64,000 nucleotides of DNA from Limonium bicolor. Lineage: Eukaryota; Streptophyta; Magnoliopsida; Caryophyllales; Plumbaginaceae. Location: contig CM041776.1 of assembly GCA_023374045.1 (NCBI GenBank), positions 276,481,039 to 276,545,038 of the forward strand, read 5' to 3'. The notes beneath the pieces are model-generated. The model searched no databases, had not been told where the DNA came from, and worked only from the letters and a program-made list of their open reading frames with translations. Positions 1 through 11,515 of this stretch are shown one piece after another (the first letter of the stretch is position 1; every line of letters starts with the position of its first letter). The position numbers and the translations under genes are program-made.

Positions 1-250
1 AGGAACATAATTGTTTGATTGTGATTGTTTGTGAAGTTATAGCATTAATTGTTTATTTGGAGTGTTTTGTGAAACTATAGGTAGTTGTTATGGTTGAATT
101 ATAGTATTAATTGATTATTTGTAGTGTTTTATGAAATTATAATGCTAGTTGATTATTTTTGGTGTTTTGTTTGGATAAATTTATTTGTATTCAGCCAAAT
201 TTTGTGGTTGTTGGATTAAATTTGTGATGATGCAATGGTGTGTTAAGTAG
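1..250. repeat. AT-rich imperfect repeats upstream of MULE relic
   Basis: About three imperfect copies of a 45-55 bp unit with the core 'ttgattatttgtagtgtttt' and variants 'attaattgtttatttgg', each followed by a 'gaaattata'-like string. No coding signal is seen. It may be the 5' part of the MULE that follows, or simple AT-rich intergenic DNA. Confidence 0.45.
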
Positions 251-992
251 GTGGATATGTCTGTCTGCATCCAGTTTTTATTTCATGTTAATGGCAAAAT
301 TGTGCGTGGGGTAAGTGGAGCTGATTATGAGTGTGGGAAGAAGAATCTCGTGTTAGTGAGTGTCAAGACCAATTATGAGCAGCTTATTGCTCAGATTAGT
401 AGTCATTTCAGTATCAACATGTGCACTCACAAAGTGAAAGTGTCATAGAGGATGAGTCAATTAAATAGTGAATGACGACTCTATAAGTTGGATAGTGATA
501 CCCATTGAGGATGATGAGAATGTTAAAAATGTTAAGTTCTACTGTCGGGTGGAGGGTCACGAGCTGTATTTTATGAGTTGTACATTGAAGTACATGAAAC
601 CAACCACCTCAAACACACCGTAAAGCTAAGGGTTGGTAATTGTACTTGCTTGAAATGACAAACTTTCAGAATTTCATGCTCACACTCGTGCGCAGCTGCT
701 GGCTTCAGACATATAGACAACACTACTCTTATGGGATCGTGGTACACTTGGCAGAAGCAGCTCAATTTGTACAATCGACCCTTCATCACATTTGGTGATC
801 AGCATTTGTGGCCTCCATTAGATTGTCCTGTCATCTTCCTGATCTATCTTATATTTGAGGAAAGGGAAGACCTCGATCCACTCGTATTTGTAATGAGATG
901 GATTAAAGGAGCCAAAGAAGAAGACTCGGTGCACCAAGTGTGAGCAAGAGGGGCATAATAAGAGAAGATGTCCTAATAAGAATGGATCTTAG
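251..992 (+). pseudogene. MULE (MuDR-type) transposase remnant
   Basis: This is a decayed Mutator-like transposase. The N-terminal segment (251-448) reads VNGKIVRG...YECGKK, like the N-terminal domain of plant MURA proteins. The C-terminal segment (about 640-992) keeps the arrangement of that family: a WPPLD-type stretch, a basic linker, then a CCHC zinc knuckle C-x2-C-x4-H-x4-C at 930-971 (CTKCEQEGHNKRRC) and a stop at 990-992. The knuckle is in a different frame from the upstream block, so there is at least one frameshift. The central DDE domain is absent, so the protein cannot be functional. It lies in the same orientation just upstream of a plant-mobile-domain gene; MULEs carrying this domain are known in plants, so both may belong to one element. 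Confidence 0.7.
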
Positions 993-1180
993 TGTTGATT
1001 GTGTGGTGCTAGTTTATTAGTGTTGTAGTTGGATTTATTTGTTAAACATGGTCTTTGATTTGTAGTGTTGATTGAATATTAATACAATGATTGTTCTGTT
1101 TCAAAAGTTGTATATGTTCTTGTTGTCTAAATTTCATTTTAAATAGATTTAAATACTTGTTATTTAATATTCAACCACTC

Positions 1181-1835
1181 ATGGATCCCGGTCCATCACC
1201 ACGCTCTATTATTAGACATCAGTGTAGTCATAGGTCCACCTCTGTGTGGGATGGAAACCGGGTACTTCATTGTCGTCGGTTCGAAGCTAGTTTACGATGT
1301 GGCACGCATGTGCCTTATGACGATAGGATGTGTCCCTATTTTGAGGCTTCAGGATTCTATGGTGTTGCTAGTCTGATGTTCATCTCCCTGGATTGGCATT
1401 TGATCACCGCACTAGTGGAGAGATGGCGCAGAGAGACATATACACTCCATATGCTGTCAGGGGAGACTACCATTACTTTGGATGGCATAGCTTTGTTATG
1501 TGGGCTATCTATAGACGGACGAGCAGCCACTGGTAGTACACATAGAGACTGGGGAGTGTTGTGCGACAATATTCTTGGAGCTCGACCCGTAGATCTCGGA
1601 CATCACAGTAGGATCAAGCTTACTTGGTTGGGCACTACTTTTAGTTAGTTACCTCATGATGCGGAAGAGGTGGCAGTGATGAGGCACACCAAAGCGAACA
1701 TACTAATGTTGTTGGGTAGCACCATATTTGTTGATCGGTCAGGGAACCAGGTCCACCTAATGTTCTTCCAGCTCCTAGAGGACTTCGATAAGGCTGGTTA
1801 GTATAGTTGTGGGTCCACCTGTCTCGCATGGTTAT
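1181..1835 (+). pseudogene. Plant mobile domain (MAIN-like) protein, 5' part
   Basis: A reading frame from ATG 1181 (MDPGPS) matches the plant mobile domain (PMD, MAIN-like, often annotated 'serine/threonine phosphatase 7 long form homolog'). Family blocks seen are YGVASLMFISLDWHLITALV, ERWRRETYTLHM, GETTITLDGIALLCGLSIDGR and, further on, LPHDAEEVAV and MFFQLLEDFD. The same frame is broken by TAG at 1646-1648 and TAG at 1799-1801. At 1835 the gene is cut by the insertion of an Athila-like LTR element; the frame resumes after the element at 13864. PMD proteins occur both as host genes acting in gene silencing and as passengers of MULEs and retroelements. The adjacent MULE relic favours a transposon passenger. 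Not functional here. Confidence 0.8.
1831..1835 (+). repeat. Target-site duplication GTTAT (left) of Athila-like element
   Basis: GTTAT immediately precedes the TG of the left LTR, and the identical GTTAT follows the CA of the right LTR at 13859-13863. It lies inside the PMD gene, and removing the element plus one copy restores a continuous PMD reading frame. Confidence 0.92.
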
Positions 1836-3632
1836 TGATAAGTGTGAAATTGATGTAGTTTTGTAGGTATTAAATCCTTATTTTGTGTAACTTTTTACGC
1901 ACTTTCTCACACTTATCCTATGCTTTTCATGACTCCTACTTTGGGCTAGAACTGATGCCAATTTATATGATTAAATCAGGAAATGATGATGGAAATGCAT
2001 AGTTCTCCTCACAAGCTTTTCAACGCCGCAAACGGGGAACAAATCGGAGCTCAAACGAAGAATCTAAGGACTATCAAGAGAAGACTGGCGCTGAAAATAA
2101 TTTAATAAAAAAAATAATTAAAAAAAAGAAGAAGAGGACTTCAAACGTCCGCGTGAGAGTTTTGTAAAAAAAAAATCAAAAATCAAAAATTGAAAGCGAG
2201 CGTTTCCAAAAAAAAAAATCAAAATCAATCAGGCGCCGGAAGTTAAAAAAAAATCAAAATTTGTACACGTGTTGTAAAAAACCAAAAAAAAAATCAAAAA
2301 GTTGTCCGCGTGAATGTAGACGTTCAGAAGAAAAAAAAAACAAAAAAAAGTTTAGTTGTGAAGTCTGCATTCGCAGACGTTCACAAGCCAAAATAAAAAA
2401 TTCAAAGTCTGCTTTTCAGACTGCTTTTGGAAGAGACAAAAAGAAATCTGCTTTGCAGATTTATGTTCCAGCGTGAAGCAGAAAAGGAGGAAGACTTTAC
2501 TATGGAGCAGTTTTCGGTGCGCCTTCTGACTCAATCTTTCTCCCGATTTACTCACCTATTATCTACTATTATACTACTGCATACCCTCCCTTTTTCAGTC
2601 TATTTAAACCCATCTTCATCTGCTCCAATATCATCGATCACGAGATCACACACCACATACTCCCCCACCATTTCCTTTTCTCATTTCAATTCCATATCCC
2701 ACGTACACACATACTCCATTTTCTCTTATACTCACTTCCACCACACATCTTTATTTTATTTTCAATTCTACCACAAATATTGCAATTTCTAGTCCGGTAT
2801 ATTAAAATAGTAGAGCAACTTCAGGAGTCCAACAACAGATGATTTCTTCTACTCTTGTATCTGTTTATTTATTTAATATGTCCAGCTAGAATATTTTATA
2901 CTCTGGGGAAAGGTTATTATTAGTTTGTTTTAATTATGCAATTTATTTTACCGGTTTAAATTAATTATAATTTGATACAATTAATGTTATTCTCTCGCAT
3001 TTTAATAAATTACATGTGTTTTTTGAATTGCTTTGCGAAATCTATTTTGAATAGATCCGTGATAAATAGATAGGTCATATTAATTGTTATGTCTGTGGAA
3101 AAATTTATTATGATTGAATAAATCTAGTATTTCAGATGCAAAAACATGTTCCTTTTTTATTTAGCCGTTTACATGTGTTTTGCTTGAGTTTATATCAAAC
3201 CTTGCATGTTCTGGTAAACGAGGTCATTAGAATTTAGGATTTAAATCTAAAGATTTTAAAAGGAATTTTGCCAATTTATTCTTAATTAAACCGGTAGAAT
3301 AGCATAATTAGTCAAACGAGTAAAACCTGAACCCAGAGTCCGTTCTTCCATATTCACAACCACTTTTAATATTCTGTTATTTTAATTATTACCTGTTATT
3401 TAAATTCTTGTTGTCTTTATTATAATTCACAGTTTAAAACAAAACAATTTCCCCCTCAATTTACAACCTTTGTTGAGACTAGATTAATTTTCACATAGTC
3501 CCACGGTTCGATACCTGGTTCCCATAAACTCTACTACAACAACCGGGATTTATTTGCAACCCGACGGTCGTTTGATTTGTTATTTTTTAGGAATATTTCT
3601 TAGTATTTAATATATCAAATTTATCGTTTGCA
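1836..3632 (+). repeat. Left LTR of Athila-like element
   Basis: 1797-bp LTR starting TGATAAGTGTG and ending ATCGTTTGCA. It is nearly identical by eye to the right LTR; differences are scattered single bases and length changes in A-runs. It contains a TATA-like TATTTAAA near 2600 followed by a pyrimidine-rich stretch, the likely transcription start region. Short reading frames inside are chance. Confidence 0.92.
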
Positions 3633-3635
3633 AAT

Positions 3636-3653
3636 TGGCGCCGTTGCCGGGGA
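3636..3653 (+). promoter_or_regulatory. Primer-binding site, tRNA-Asp type
   Basis: TGGCGCCGTTGCCGGGGA begins 3 bases after the left LTR and is an exact 18-nt complement of the 3' end of plant tRNA-Asp(GTC), the usual primer of Athila-lineage elements. Confidence 0.9.
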
Positions 3654-3840
3654 CTAGATTCCTGTCTAGTCCTTAGCTTGGGTTAGAAATTTGTTTTACT
3701 TCAGTTATTTAATTTTTACTATTATTATTTCTATCTATTTTTTTTCCAGTTTTAAGCTAATTTTTCTTTATTTAGCTGTACTATTTTTATTTTTCTTGTA
3801 AACTTTTGTGGAGTCTATTTTTCTCTTTTGCAGACAGTTG

Positions 3841-6800
3841 ATGGTGTACACCCGTTCTTGGTCAGACACTCATCTCGATTGGGACAAAATCCTTGACCCA
3901 GAAATCGAGCGTACCTCTCAGCTAGCCAGACGCCAACAAAGGTTCCAAAGAGAAATACAAATGGCAACTCCTACGAACGGTGGTCAAGCAATAAGGCAAT
4001 TTAACAGACCAGCGGTCATTCCTAGAAGAAGCCCAGTAGCTCTTCCTACGCTAACACCCGACTTAGTAAAGGAATGGAAGGATCTGAAGCCTTCACATCA
4101 GAACAAGGTCATACAGGATATGCCCTCTGGCACATTTGACGGCTCCGACCCCAACGATGCCCTAGATCATGTTAACCGATTTTTAATTAATGTTGATCAA
4201 ATTGGGTGCTCCGATAGTCTCCTGGAGTATGCTAGAATGAGTTTATTCCCTAGCAGCCTCACTGGTGAAGCGATGAAATGGTTCTACTGTCTTCCTTCTG
4301 GTATTATCACTACTTGGGGGGAGATGACAACCAGGTTCTAAAAAGTATTATCCGATTTCTAGAACTATGAATTTGGTTGCTACCTTACTTGCTTTCAACC
4401 AGGGAGGTGCTGAGACTATTTGTGAAGCATGGGATCGTTTTAAAGAGATGCTCCGACAGTGTCCTCATCACGGACAGGTAGAGCTGTCAAAATTTGACCC
4501 AACCCGAAAACCCGTCCGTTTTATCCGAACCGGAAACCCGACAGAACCCGAACATATTTAAATATAATAAACCCGAAACCCGATTGGGTAAAACCCGAAA
4601 TGACCCGAACCCGAAATGACCCGAAAAATTTATAACCCGAAACCGACCCGAACCCGAAATGACCCGAAATAATAGTAATTAAAAATTAGCCAAACTAGAA
4701 TAACATGAAATAATAGTGACCCTAAATTGTCCCAAACCTGAATGACCCAAATAAATATGACAAAAAATTTGATTTAAAGTTAGCATATCCGAATGAAATT
4801 CAGAATATGAATTGTATTAAAAGTTCTGCAATCTATATGTTGTATATTCTTATATAAATTAGGTATATATTTATATTATAATTTTTTCAAAAAATATTAA
4901 CCATGACCCGAAATAACCGAAACCCGATTCTATCTAACACTATTACAATCCGAACCCGAAATGACCCGAACCCGAATGACCCGAACCCGAAATGACCCGA
5001 AAGTTTAATGACCCGAACGGGTATTGACCCGAAAAGATATGACCCAAAACCCGAACGGATAACCCGTTTGACAGGCCTACGGACAGGACCTCACTTGTAT
5101 TGCTATGACATTCTTTCATGGATTACAACATATACATAAGGCTGAGGTTAGATCAGCTTTGGGAGGAAACATCCTCAACCGATCTGGCACTGATTTCATG
5201 GCGGCCATGGAAACGTATATTGAAGAGGTTCGTCAGTGGGGCACCGAGGGAGGCGGGACTATGACAATGGGTGCTAAAGGTGCTAGGAATATGGATCCTT
5301 GGATGGAACAGATAGCAGAGTCTCAGGCTCAGCAGTCGACATTGGTAAGCTCACTGGTAAAAAGGTTTGATGATTTTTTAATTAATGGTCAACCTTCTCA
5401 GCAGGTAAAGAGGATAGCTTCCTCATCTTCATCTGAGCCTCTTTGTTCTCATTGTGGTGGTGACCACTCATTTGAAATATGCCCTCATCTGGAGGAAATA
5501 CGGATTGCTGAAGAAGCAAACTTTTTGGGACAAGGGAATTACCAACAACCCTGGAACCGGAATCTACACCAGAATCTCAGGTACGGTAATCCCAACAATG
5601 CTTTAAATTCTAACCTTTTACAAAGTAATATGCAGGGTCCCCCAGGCTTCTCTAGGCAACCATACAACCAAGCCCGTCCTCAGATGCAGATGGGACAGGG
5701 CCAGAATTCCTACCAGCCACCCATTAAATCAGCTTCTGATGAAAAGATGGAACAGCTCCAGGATATAATTACTTCGATGGCTACCACCCAGAAGGAGCAA
5801 CAGACTCTTAACCAATCCTTGATGAATAGTCAAAGAAATTTAGAGCAGCATATGAACCAGATACTTACCAACCAACAGCAAAGGCAGCCTGGCTCGTTTC
5901 CATCTCAACCTCAGTAGAATCCGAGGGAGACAGCCAAGGCCTTAAAGATCTGCAACTGTGATGTATCTTCAGAGGTCCAATCTAAGGGTGAGTTCAGTGC
6001 AGCTGTGACGTTAAGAAGTGGAAAGCAGTTGGGAAACTATCATCAAAATCAAGTGGCTGTAGATCAAACTGGTGAAAAGATCACCCCTTCTCTTTCAGAC
6101 ATACCATCAGGGCCTACAGTCCCACCTGTGGTAGTTTCTGAGGAGATACAGGCTCCTAATCTTCCACCCTCTTCTCCCTCCCCCTCTACTATTCATGTTG
6201 ATGTGCCTTATTCTACTCCTAAGAAAGTAGAACTTTCATTTCCAAATAGGATGAAAAAGAAGCATTTAGACGAATAGTTTACTAAATTTTTAAGTATTTT
6301 TAAGAAACTGACTCTTGATATCCCTCTTATTGATGCTCTACAGGAGATGCCAAATTATGCAAAATTTCTGAAGGATCTCCTCACTCAAAAGAAGGACAAA
6401 GAGACTGTCCACCTGACTGAGGAATGCTCTGCCGCTTTACTTCGAGCACTTCCTCCTAAGCAGAAAGATCCGGGCAATCCCATTGTTCCTTGCTTTATTG
6501 GGGATGTAGACTGCGGCAGTGGTCTGTGTGACCTGGGTGCGAGTATCAACATTATGCCTTATGCCACCTTCTTGAAGGTGAGAGGAGGAGAGCTACACTC
6601 GGTCCCTTTCAAGCTCCAGCTGGCCGACAGATCCAAGATTAAACCAATAGGGATTGTGCGAGATCTCGTGGTGGGGGTTGACCGCTTCATCTTTCCTGCA
6701 GACTTTGTGGTTCTCGACATGGATGACGATGTAGAGGTTCCGCTCATTCTGGGACGTCCTTTCCTAAGTACTGCCAAGACTGTCATTGACGTTCATGATG

Positions 6801-7675
6801 GTAAAATAACCTTGCGGTATGAGGATGAAAAGATTGAATTTGATATGAAGAAGATGATGAAGTCCAGCTCCACCTCAGCTCATTCGGTTAGGTCGGTAAT
6901 TCTCCTAGATGAGGATGGCGAGGTATGTGAACTTTCGGCTGATGAGGAGGTTTATTCTATACCTTCTTCCCCTTTTTCTGATTTTGAGCCCTTGGAGCAT
7001 GTTCTTGTCTCTTCTGTTGAAAATAAAACTTTTGATAAGGATGTTAATACAGCTCTGGCTCATGTCGAGAGAGGAAAGACAGGTTTTCAAGCCTATCGCC
7101 CTCCTTTGGAGAAGCTTGATAGAGATATCCAATGACCTATTCCTTCTATAGAGCAGCCTCCAGTACTTGAGCTTAAGGAGCTCCCCTCTAATCTCAAATA
7201 TGTTTTTCTTGTTGAGAACAATTCTTTGCCTGTCATTGTCTCTTCTACTTTGACTTCTGGGCAGGAGACTAGGTTGCTAGAGGTGCTCAGGAAGCATAAG
7301 AGAGCCATTGGATGGACCTTGGCTGATATCAAAGGGATTGATCCAGCCTTCTGCACTCATCATATCTATATGGAGGAGGATTACAAACCGGTCAGACAGC
7401 CCCAGCGTCGACTGAACCCTAACAAGAAGGGCGACACCTTCAAAGTTAATGGGGCCCGTCTAAAGAGGTATACTTGTCCTGCTGATGTTTCTACTGACTT
7501 GTTTAGAGTTTCTTTTGTCCAGGAACATCACGACATTTTTACCCCTGTTCCGGAGCCACCACCACCTAAGAAGAAGTCCCTCCCATGGCGGTTAAAGCAT
7601 AAATTCCAAAAGCTGCGTAACTCAGTTCTAGGATGTTGTGGGACCATTCCCCACTCCTCTTCCTCTCTTCCCTAA
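3841..7675 (+). pseudogene. Athila-like gag-protease-(deleted pol) polyprotein
   Basis: The start is probably the MVYTRSW methionine at 3841. In order: gag with the retrotransposon-gag core (FDGSDPNDALDHVNRFL to EMTTRF), a frameshift near 4341, gag continued (EAWDRFKEMLRQCPHHG), a hAT-like insertion at 4479-5079 (601 bp plus an 8-bp duplication, so the frame is kept), zinc knuckle C-x2-C-x4-H-x4-C (CSHCGGDHSFEICP, about 5447-5490), Gln/Asn-rich tail, the MTLRSGK pol linker at 6005, aspartic protease with CDLGASINIMP (about 6528) and LILGRPFL, then the first residues of reverse transcriptase (AIGWTLADIKGIDP). At about 7415-7430 the frame passes straight into the end of integrase (DTFKVNGARLKRY). 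Stops: TAG 5915, TAG 6275, TGA 7133. Dead copy. Confidence 0.87.
4479..5079. mobile_element. hAT-like non-autonomous element, acccgaa-rich, 601 bp
   Basis: Flanked by a perfect 8-bp duplication CGGACAGG (4471-4478 and 5080-5087). Termini TAGAGCTGTCAAA and (reverse complement) TAGGCCTGTCAAA form an imperfect terminal inverted repeat. The 8-bp duplication and short TIR are hAT-superfamily traits. The subterminal parts consist of many ACCCGAA/CCCGAAATGA units; the centre is AT-rich. No coding capacity. It interrupts gag of the Athila-like element; excision restores CPHHG-Q-DLTC in frame. Confidence 0.88.
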
Positions 7676-8660
7676 ATCGGACTGATGAGTCTGGCTTGAG
7701 ACTTTAAAGCAGAGCCGCTTGGTGGGAGGCAACCCAGCACTTCTTTTAATTTCCAGGGAGCATTCTCTCCTCTCTTTATTTTTGCTTAACCTACATTTAG
7801 TTTTTGTGTGTTAGCTTTCCCTTTATTAATTTAAGTTTTATGTGTGCTTAAATAATATGTCTAATATTATATAAAAAAAAAGTGTTTTCACTTTCGTAGT
7901 TTATTTTGCTATTTTCTTTTTAGATTGTGGTGTGTCAGCTGATACTATGCTTCTAGAAGAGCCTTGCTCTTATTTTTCTACTAATGGTTTGTCTGGTTCC
8001 ACTTGAGTTCTTCTTGCTTTGCAGATTATATTTCTCAGCTTGCTTACTTTGTCGCTTAGCTGAACTCAAGTGTGGGGTAGGCCTTGCTACACACCCTGAG
8101 CGGACTTTGGGGAGTATTCTTACCTTTTCCTCTCTTGAATATTTTATATGTTCCCCTATGAACTGTTATGTGTAATTTTGTTTCCCCGTTGGATTGCTTG
8201 CACAAATGTTAATTCTTCCTAAGCAATGAGGACATTGCTTCACTCTAAGTGTGGGGTGGGGTAAGCTCCTTCGCCGCTTGTTTTTTGTGTGTCTTTGAGC
8301 TCTTTTCTCTTGCATTTGTTTAAGTCTTGCTGTGTTGCTCAACTTGGAAGGAAGCCATAGAGGAAGTATAATTGGTTAGCTGATCTTGGGGTGCAAAATT
8401 TTTAAATTTTTCTGGTTTTAATTGATTAAAATGAAGTGTATGTTCTGTCAATGCTATAATGATTGAGAATACTCACCATCTGAACCCTGTTTTTAGCCTT
8501 GAGCCTTGGAATGTCTGGATTGAAATGGTTGGAAAAAGAACAAGGCAAGGTACTCCGCTGATCCTAAGCATGCTTAAGTTTAATTCTGATCCAAAGTCGG
8601 GCCTCATCCACTTGGTTATTAAGTCCTTTGGGGTGCCTCATCACCTAGCTACCTAAGGTC
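7676..8660 (+). other. Athila-like 3' non-coding zone, proximal part
   Basis: No reading frame is supported. At 7710-7740 lies the string GCTTGGTGGGAGGCAACCCA, a short foldable motif (GGG...CCC) that I recall downstream of integrase in this lineage. Two AAGTGTGGGG strings (about 8068 and 8248) resemble the polypurine stretch before the right LTR. The function of these repeats is not known to me. Confidence 0.6.
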
Positions 8661-8671
8661 CACTAGTACAA

Positions 8672-8952
8672 AAAACGTCTATTTCGGCGCCCCTATTTCG
8701 GCGGTTGTAGATAAAACCGCCGAAATAGGGGCCCGAGATGTATACGGTATGTAAAGGAGGGGTCTATATCGGCGGTTCCTAGACATGAACCGCCGAAATA
8801 GGCCCTATTTAATAATAAAAAAAAAATAAAAGAGACCTATTTCGGCGGTTCCTTACACGAAACCGCCGAAATAGGTGTTTCTATTTTTCTTTTCTTTTTT
8901 AATTAAAACGACCTATTTCGGCGGTTCCTAACAAAGAACCGCCGAAATAGGT
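8672..8952. repeat. CACTA left subterminal hairpin repeats
   Basis: Four inverted-repeat units, each a CTATTTCGGCGGTT arm, a 10-15 base spacer and the complementary AACCGCCGAAATAGG arm, at about 8680-8730, 8764-8803, 8836-8874 and 8911-8952. Each could fold into a hairpin and may bind transposase. Confidence 0.85.
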
Positions 8953-9705
8953 TGTTTTAATTAACCCCCTAGCCTGCCCCGACACAATTACGAATTCATT
9001 AACCCTAATTAACCCCCTCTTCTCTCTGTGTTCAACGACGATTTGCTACCCGACGCCACCACCACCACACTGCCGTCGCCCGCCCTCCTCCTCCTCCCGC
9101 CTTCGTCGGACGTCGTGCCGTCGGTGGTTGTCGCGTCGGTGGTCGTCGCCGCCCAGTACCAGTCGCGACATCGGTGAGTGAATTGCTGTTTCGTTTCGGT
9201 TTTGATTAATTAATTGTTAATGTGTTGTTAAAATTGATAGATTTCTGTCACATTGTGATTGTGGATGCTGATATTTATTGTGTGTGTGAAATCTTTGCAA
9301 GATTTGGTTGTTAAACTAATAAATTTATGTATGCACACAAGGTGTTTGACGAAATGTCCGAGTGAATTTTTTTGCTGTTTTTGGCCCTTCTTTAAGTATA
9401 GTTAGGTTAGCTTATTTGGGCTAGATTTATTATGCTTATATATGGGGTGGAACAATGTTTGAGCATTATTTGTTTAAGTATAGTTAGGTTAGCTTATTTG
9501 TCCACTTAAATTATTGTTAACTCATTTCATAAGTAAATATACATTGTAAAATAACATTGTAAATATACATGGTGAGTGAGATCTATGCTAGTTATTTTTG
9601 CATAAATAAGCAACACATAAATCAGAAAAATTTCATAACTAAATTTGTTTTCAAGAAAAGGATTTTAAATATTGTATTGTTTATTTAATAGTAAAAGTGC
9701 GGTGG

Positions 9706-10910
9706 GGATCTTTATAGTTCATAGAGAAGATATACATCGATTGTGATTCCCTCACTGTGGAAGATCCCGAGCGGATATTTCATTATATAGTTCATGGAGA
9801 AGATATACATCGATTTGGGATGTATATGTCCGACTTCGAGGAGTGCTTCAGGAGGGATTGGTTGAATGTGTCGATTATCAAGTCGGCTGCCATGTGAGTG
9901 ACTTCTACCTTTTATATTTTGAATTCATTGATTGGTGATGAATTAAATGTTTGAATAAAAAGTTAATGACTAATGATATTGCCTCATAGGTGGGTGCATA
10001 ATAAGGCGATCAATGTCTATGAAGATCACAGATTTGGATTCCTGTGTCCTGCTATGTGCAGTGAAGTCTAGATGACAAGTGATATGGAAGGCCTTATGCA
10101 ATATATGACAAATGCCTTCTTTGAATGTTCTAACAAGTCATTTATTATGCTCCATATCATTCGGGGTATGATATTTGACTATTCTCTTAGTATTATCTAA
10201 AACATATAGTTTGTGTTAGTTGCTTAATGATTTCAACACATTGTGTAATTTGTGGACAGTCGACATTGGTCATTGCTTGTGCTGGTGATGTTGAAGCACC
10301 CACGAATCTTGCAATTTGACTCACTTGGTACGGGTGCCAAGAGACCGAAGATCTCCACCGCAATACTGGGGTAATTAGTTTGTTATCGTAAACAACAATT
10401 ATTATTACTTAACATTAACTGTTTCATAACTTGCTACTGATGCTTAAAACTATATATATTGCTGATGTATATAGTTCCATGAGAGCTGCATTATCTCTCC
10501 AGAATAAAACAATGAAGAGTAACATCCCTTGGAACACTGTCAAGGTACTCTATTAATTGATAAATTTGTGTGATAATGTTTAAACTTGTTTATAACTGTC
10601 AATATGTGCGTTTGTATAGTGTCCAGTGCAGCCTGGGGGTTCAGAATGTGGATACTATGTCATGAGATTCATGAGTGACATAGTAGGAGCGGCGAACCTT
10701 TTACCAGAGCACTCGTTAGACAAGGTAACATTTTTTGAAAGTTTCAGTTATGCTCTTTACATGTTGTTAGACTTGTGCGTTTTAGATTAATGTTCATTTT
10801 TTTTCAAGGCTTACGAAGAAGTGTTCAAAGGTGGTCAGTATGATGATGCTCAAATTGTTGAGATGCTTGAGGAATGGTCGGAGTTCGTCTGCACAAGTTT
10901 AATGAATTGA
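9706..10910 (+). pseudogene. Ulp1/C48-type cysteine protease captured by CACTA element
   Basis: Spliced gene with the C-terminal catalytic domain of Ulp1/SENP (C48) peptidases, which cleave SUMO or related modifiers. Blocks readable from the sequence: about 9706-9892, 9991-10168, 10261-10371, 10474-10544, 10620-10724 and 10809-10910 (stop TGA 10908-10910); most boundaries fit GT-AG introns. Catalytic landmarks: His in HWSLLVLV (10264-10266), Asp in LQFDSLG, and Gln and Cys in CPVQPGGSECGYYVMRF (about 10620-10670), i.e. the H-D-Q-C set. Problems: an in-frame TAG after CPAMCSEV (about 10070), and the junction before the HW block does not keep frame with the donor I can see. No clear start codon or N-terminal domain. 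Ulp1-like genes are known passengers of plant DNA transposons. Confidence 0.72.
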
Positions 10911-11171
10911 TGATCATGAAGATGTTTTGTGAACTTTTTCGAGTATGTAATTGTAACTCTGTACACTTGTGGATGGTGTAATGGTAGATTTGAATTGTAA
11001 TGCTATTTTTTATTTGTAATGAAAGTGTGTAATTAAGTGTAATTGCATTGGTTTTGTTAACTCTCAAATTATGGTGCGTCGTTGGTATTAATTGGGAGCT
11101 TTTATAACTTTTTAAATGTGTGTTGGAGCTCCCTGTATGGATGAAGCTTTATTACAGGTCTCATTGAACCA

Positions 11172-11206
11172 AATGTGGTGAATATATATATATATATATA
11201 TATAAG
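11172..11206. repeat. (TA)n microsatellite in CACTA element
   Basis: A run of alternating TA of about 25 bases between the Ulp1-like gene and the right subterminal repeats. Confidence 0.85.
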
Positions 11207-11244
11207 CTGGGATGGAAAAAAACAAAAAACAAAAAAACAAATAC

Positions 11245-11515
11245 CCCTATCTCGGCGGTTCTTAGAGAACAACCGCCGAGATCGACTCATGGTCAATCTC
11301 AGCATCGGTCAATCCCATGGGTCTATCTCGGCGGTTGTTCTCTAAGAACCGCCGAGATAGACTCATGGTCAATCTCAGCATCGGTCAATCCCATGGGTCT
11401 ATCTCGGCGGTTGTTCTCTAAGAACCGCCAAGATAGGTACACCTATTTTGACGGTGCTTATTTCGGCGGTTCACAACCGCCGAAATAGGCCCATTGGAAC
11501 CGCCGAAATAGGCCT
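11245..11515. repeat. CACTA right subterminal repeats with 76-bp tandem units
   Basis: Inverted arms CTATCTCGGCGGTT / AACCGCCGAGATAG. Two tandem copies of a 76-bp unit start at 11285 and 11361; each holds 'actcatggtcaatctcagc', 'cccatgggtc' and one hairpin. The outermost arms revert to the TTTCGG form used on the left side, so the two ends differ by a C/T change in the core. Confidence 0.85.

Noticed and set aside
3495..3535. tRNA-like string 'cggttcgatacctgg' in the LTR
   Set aside because: Resembles a T-arm only; no A-box, acceptor stem or cloverleaf could be built.
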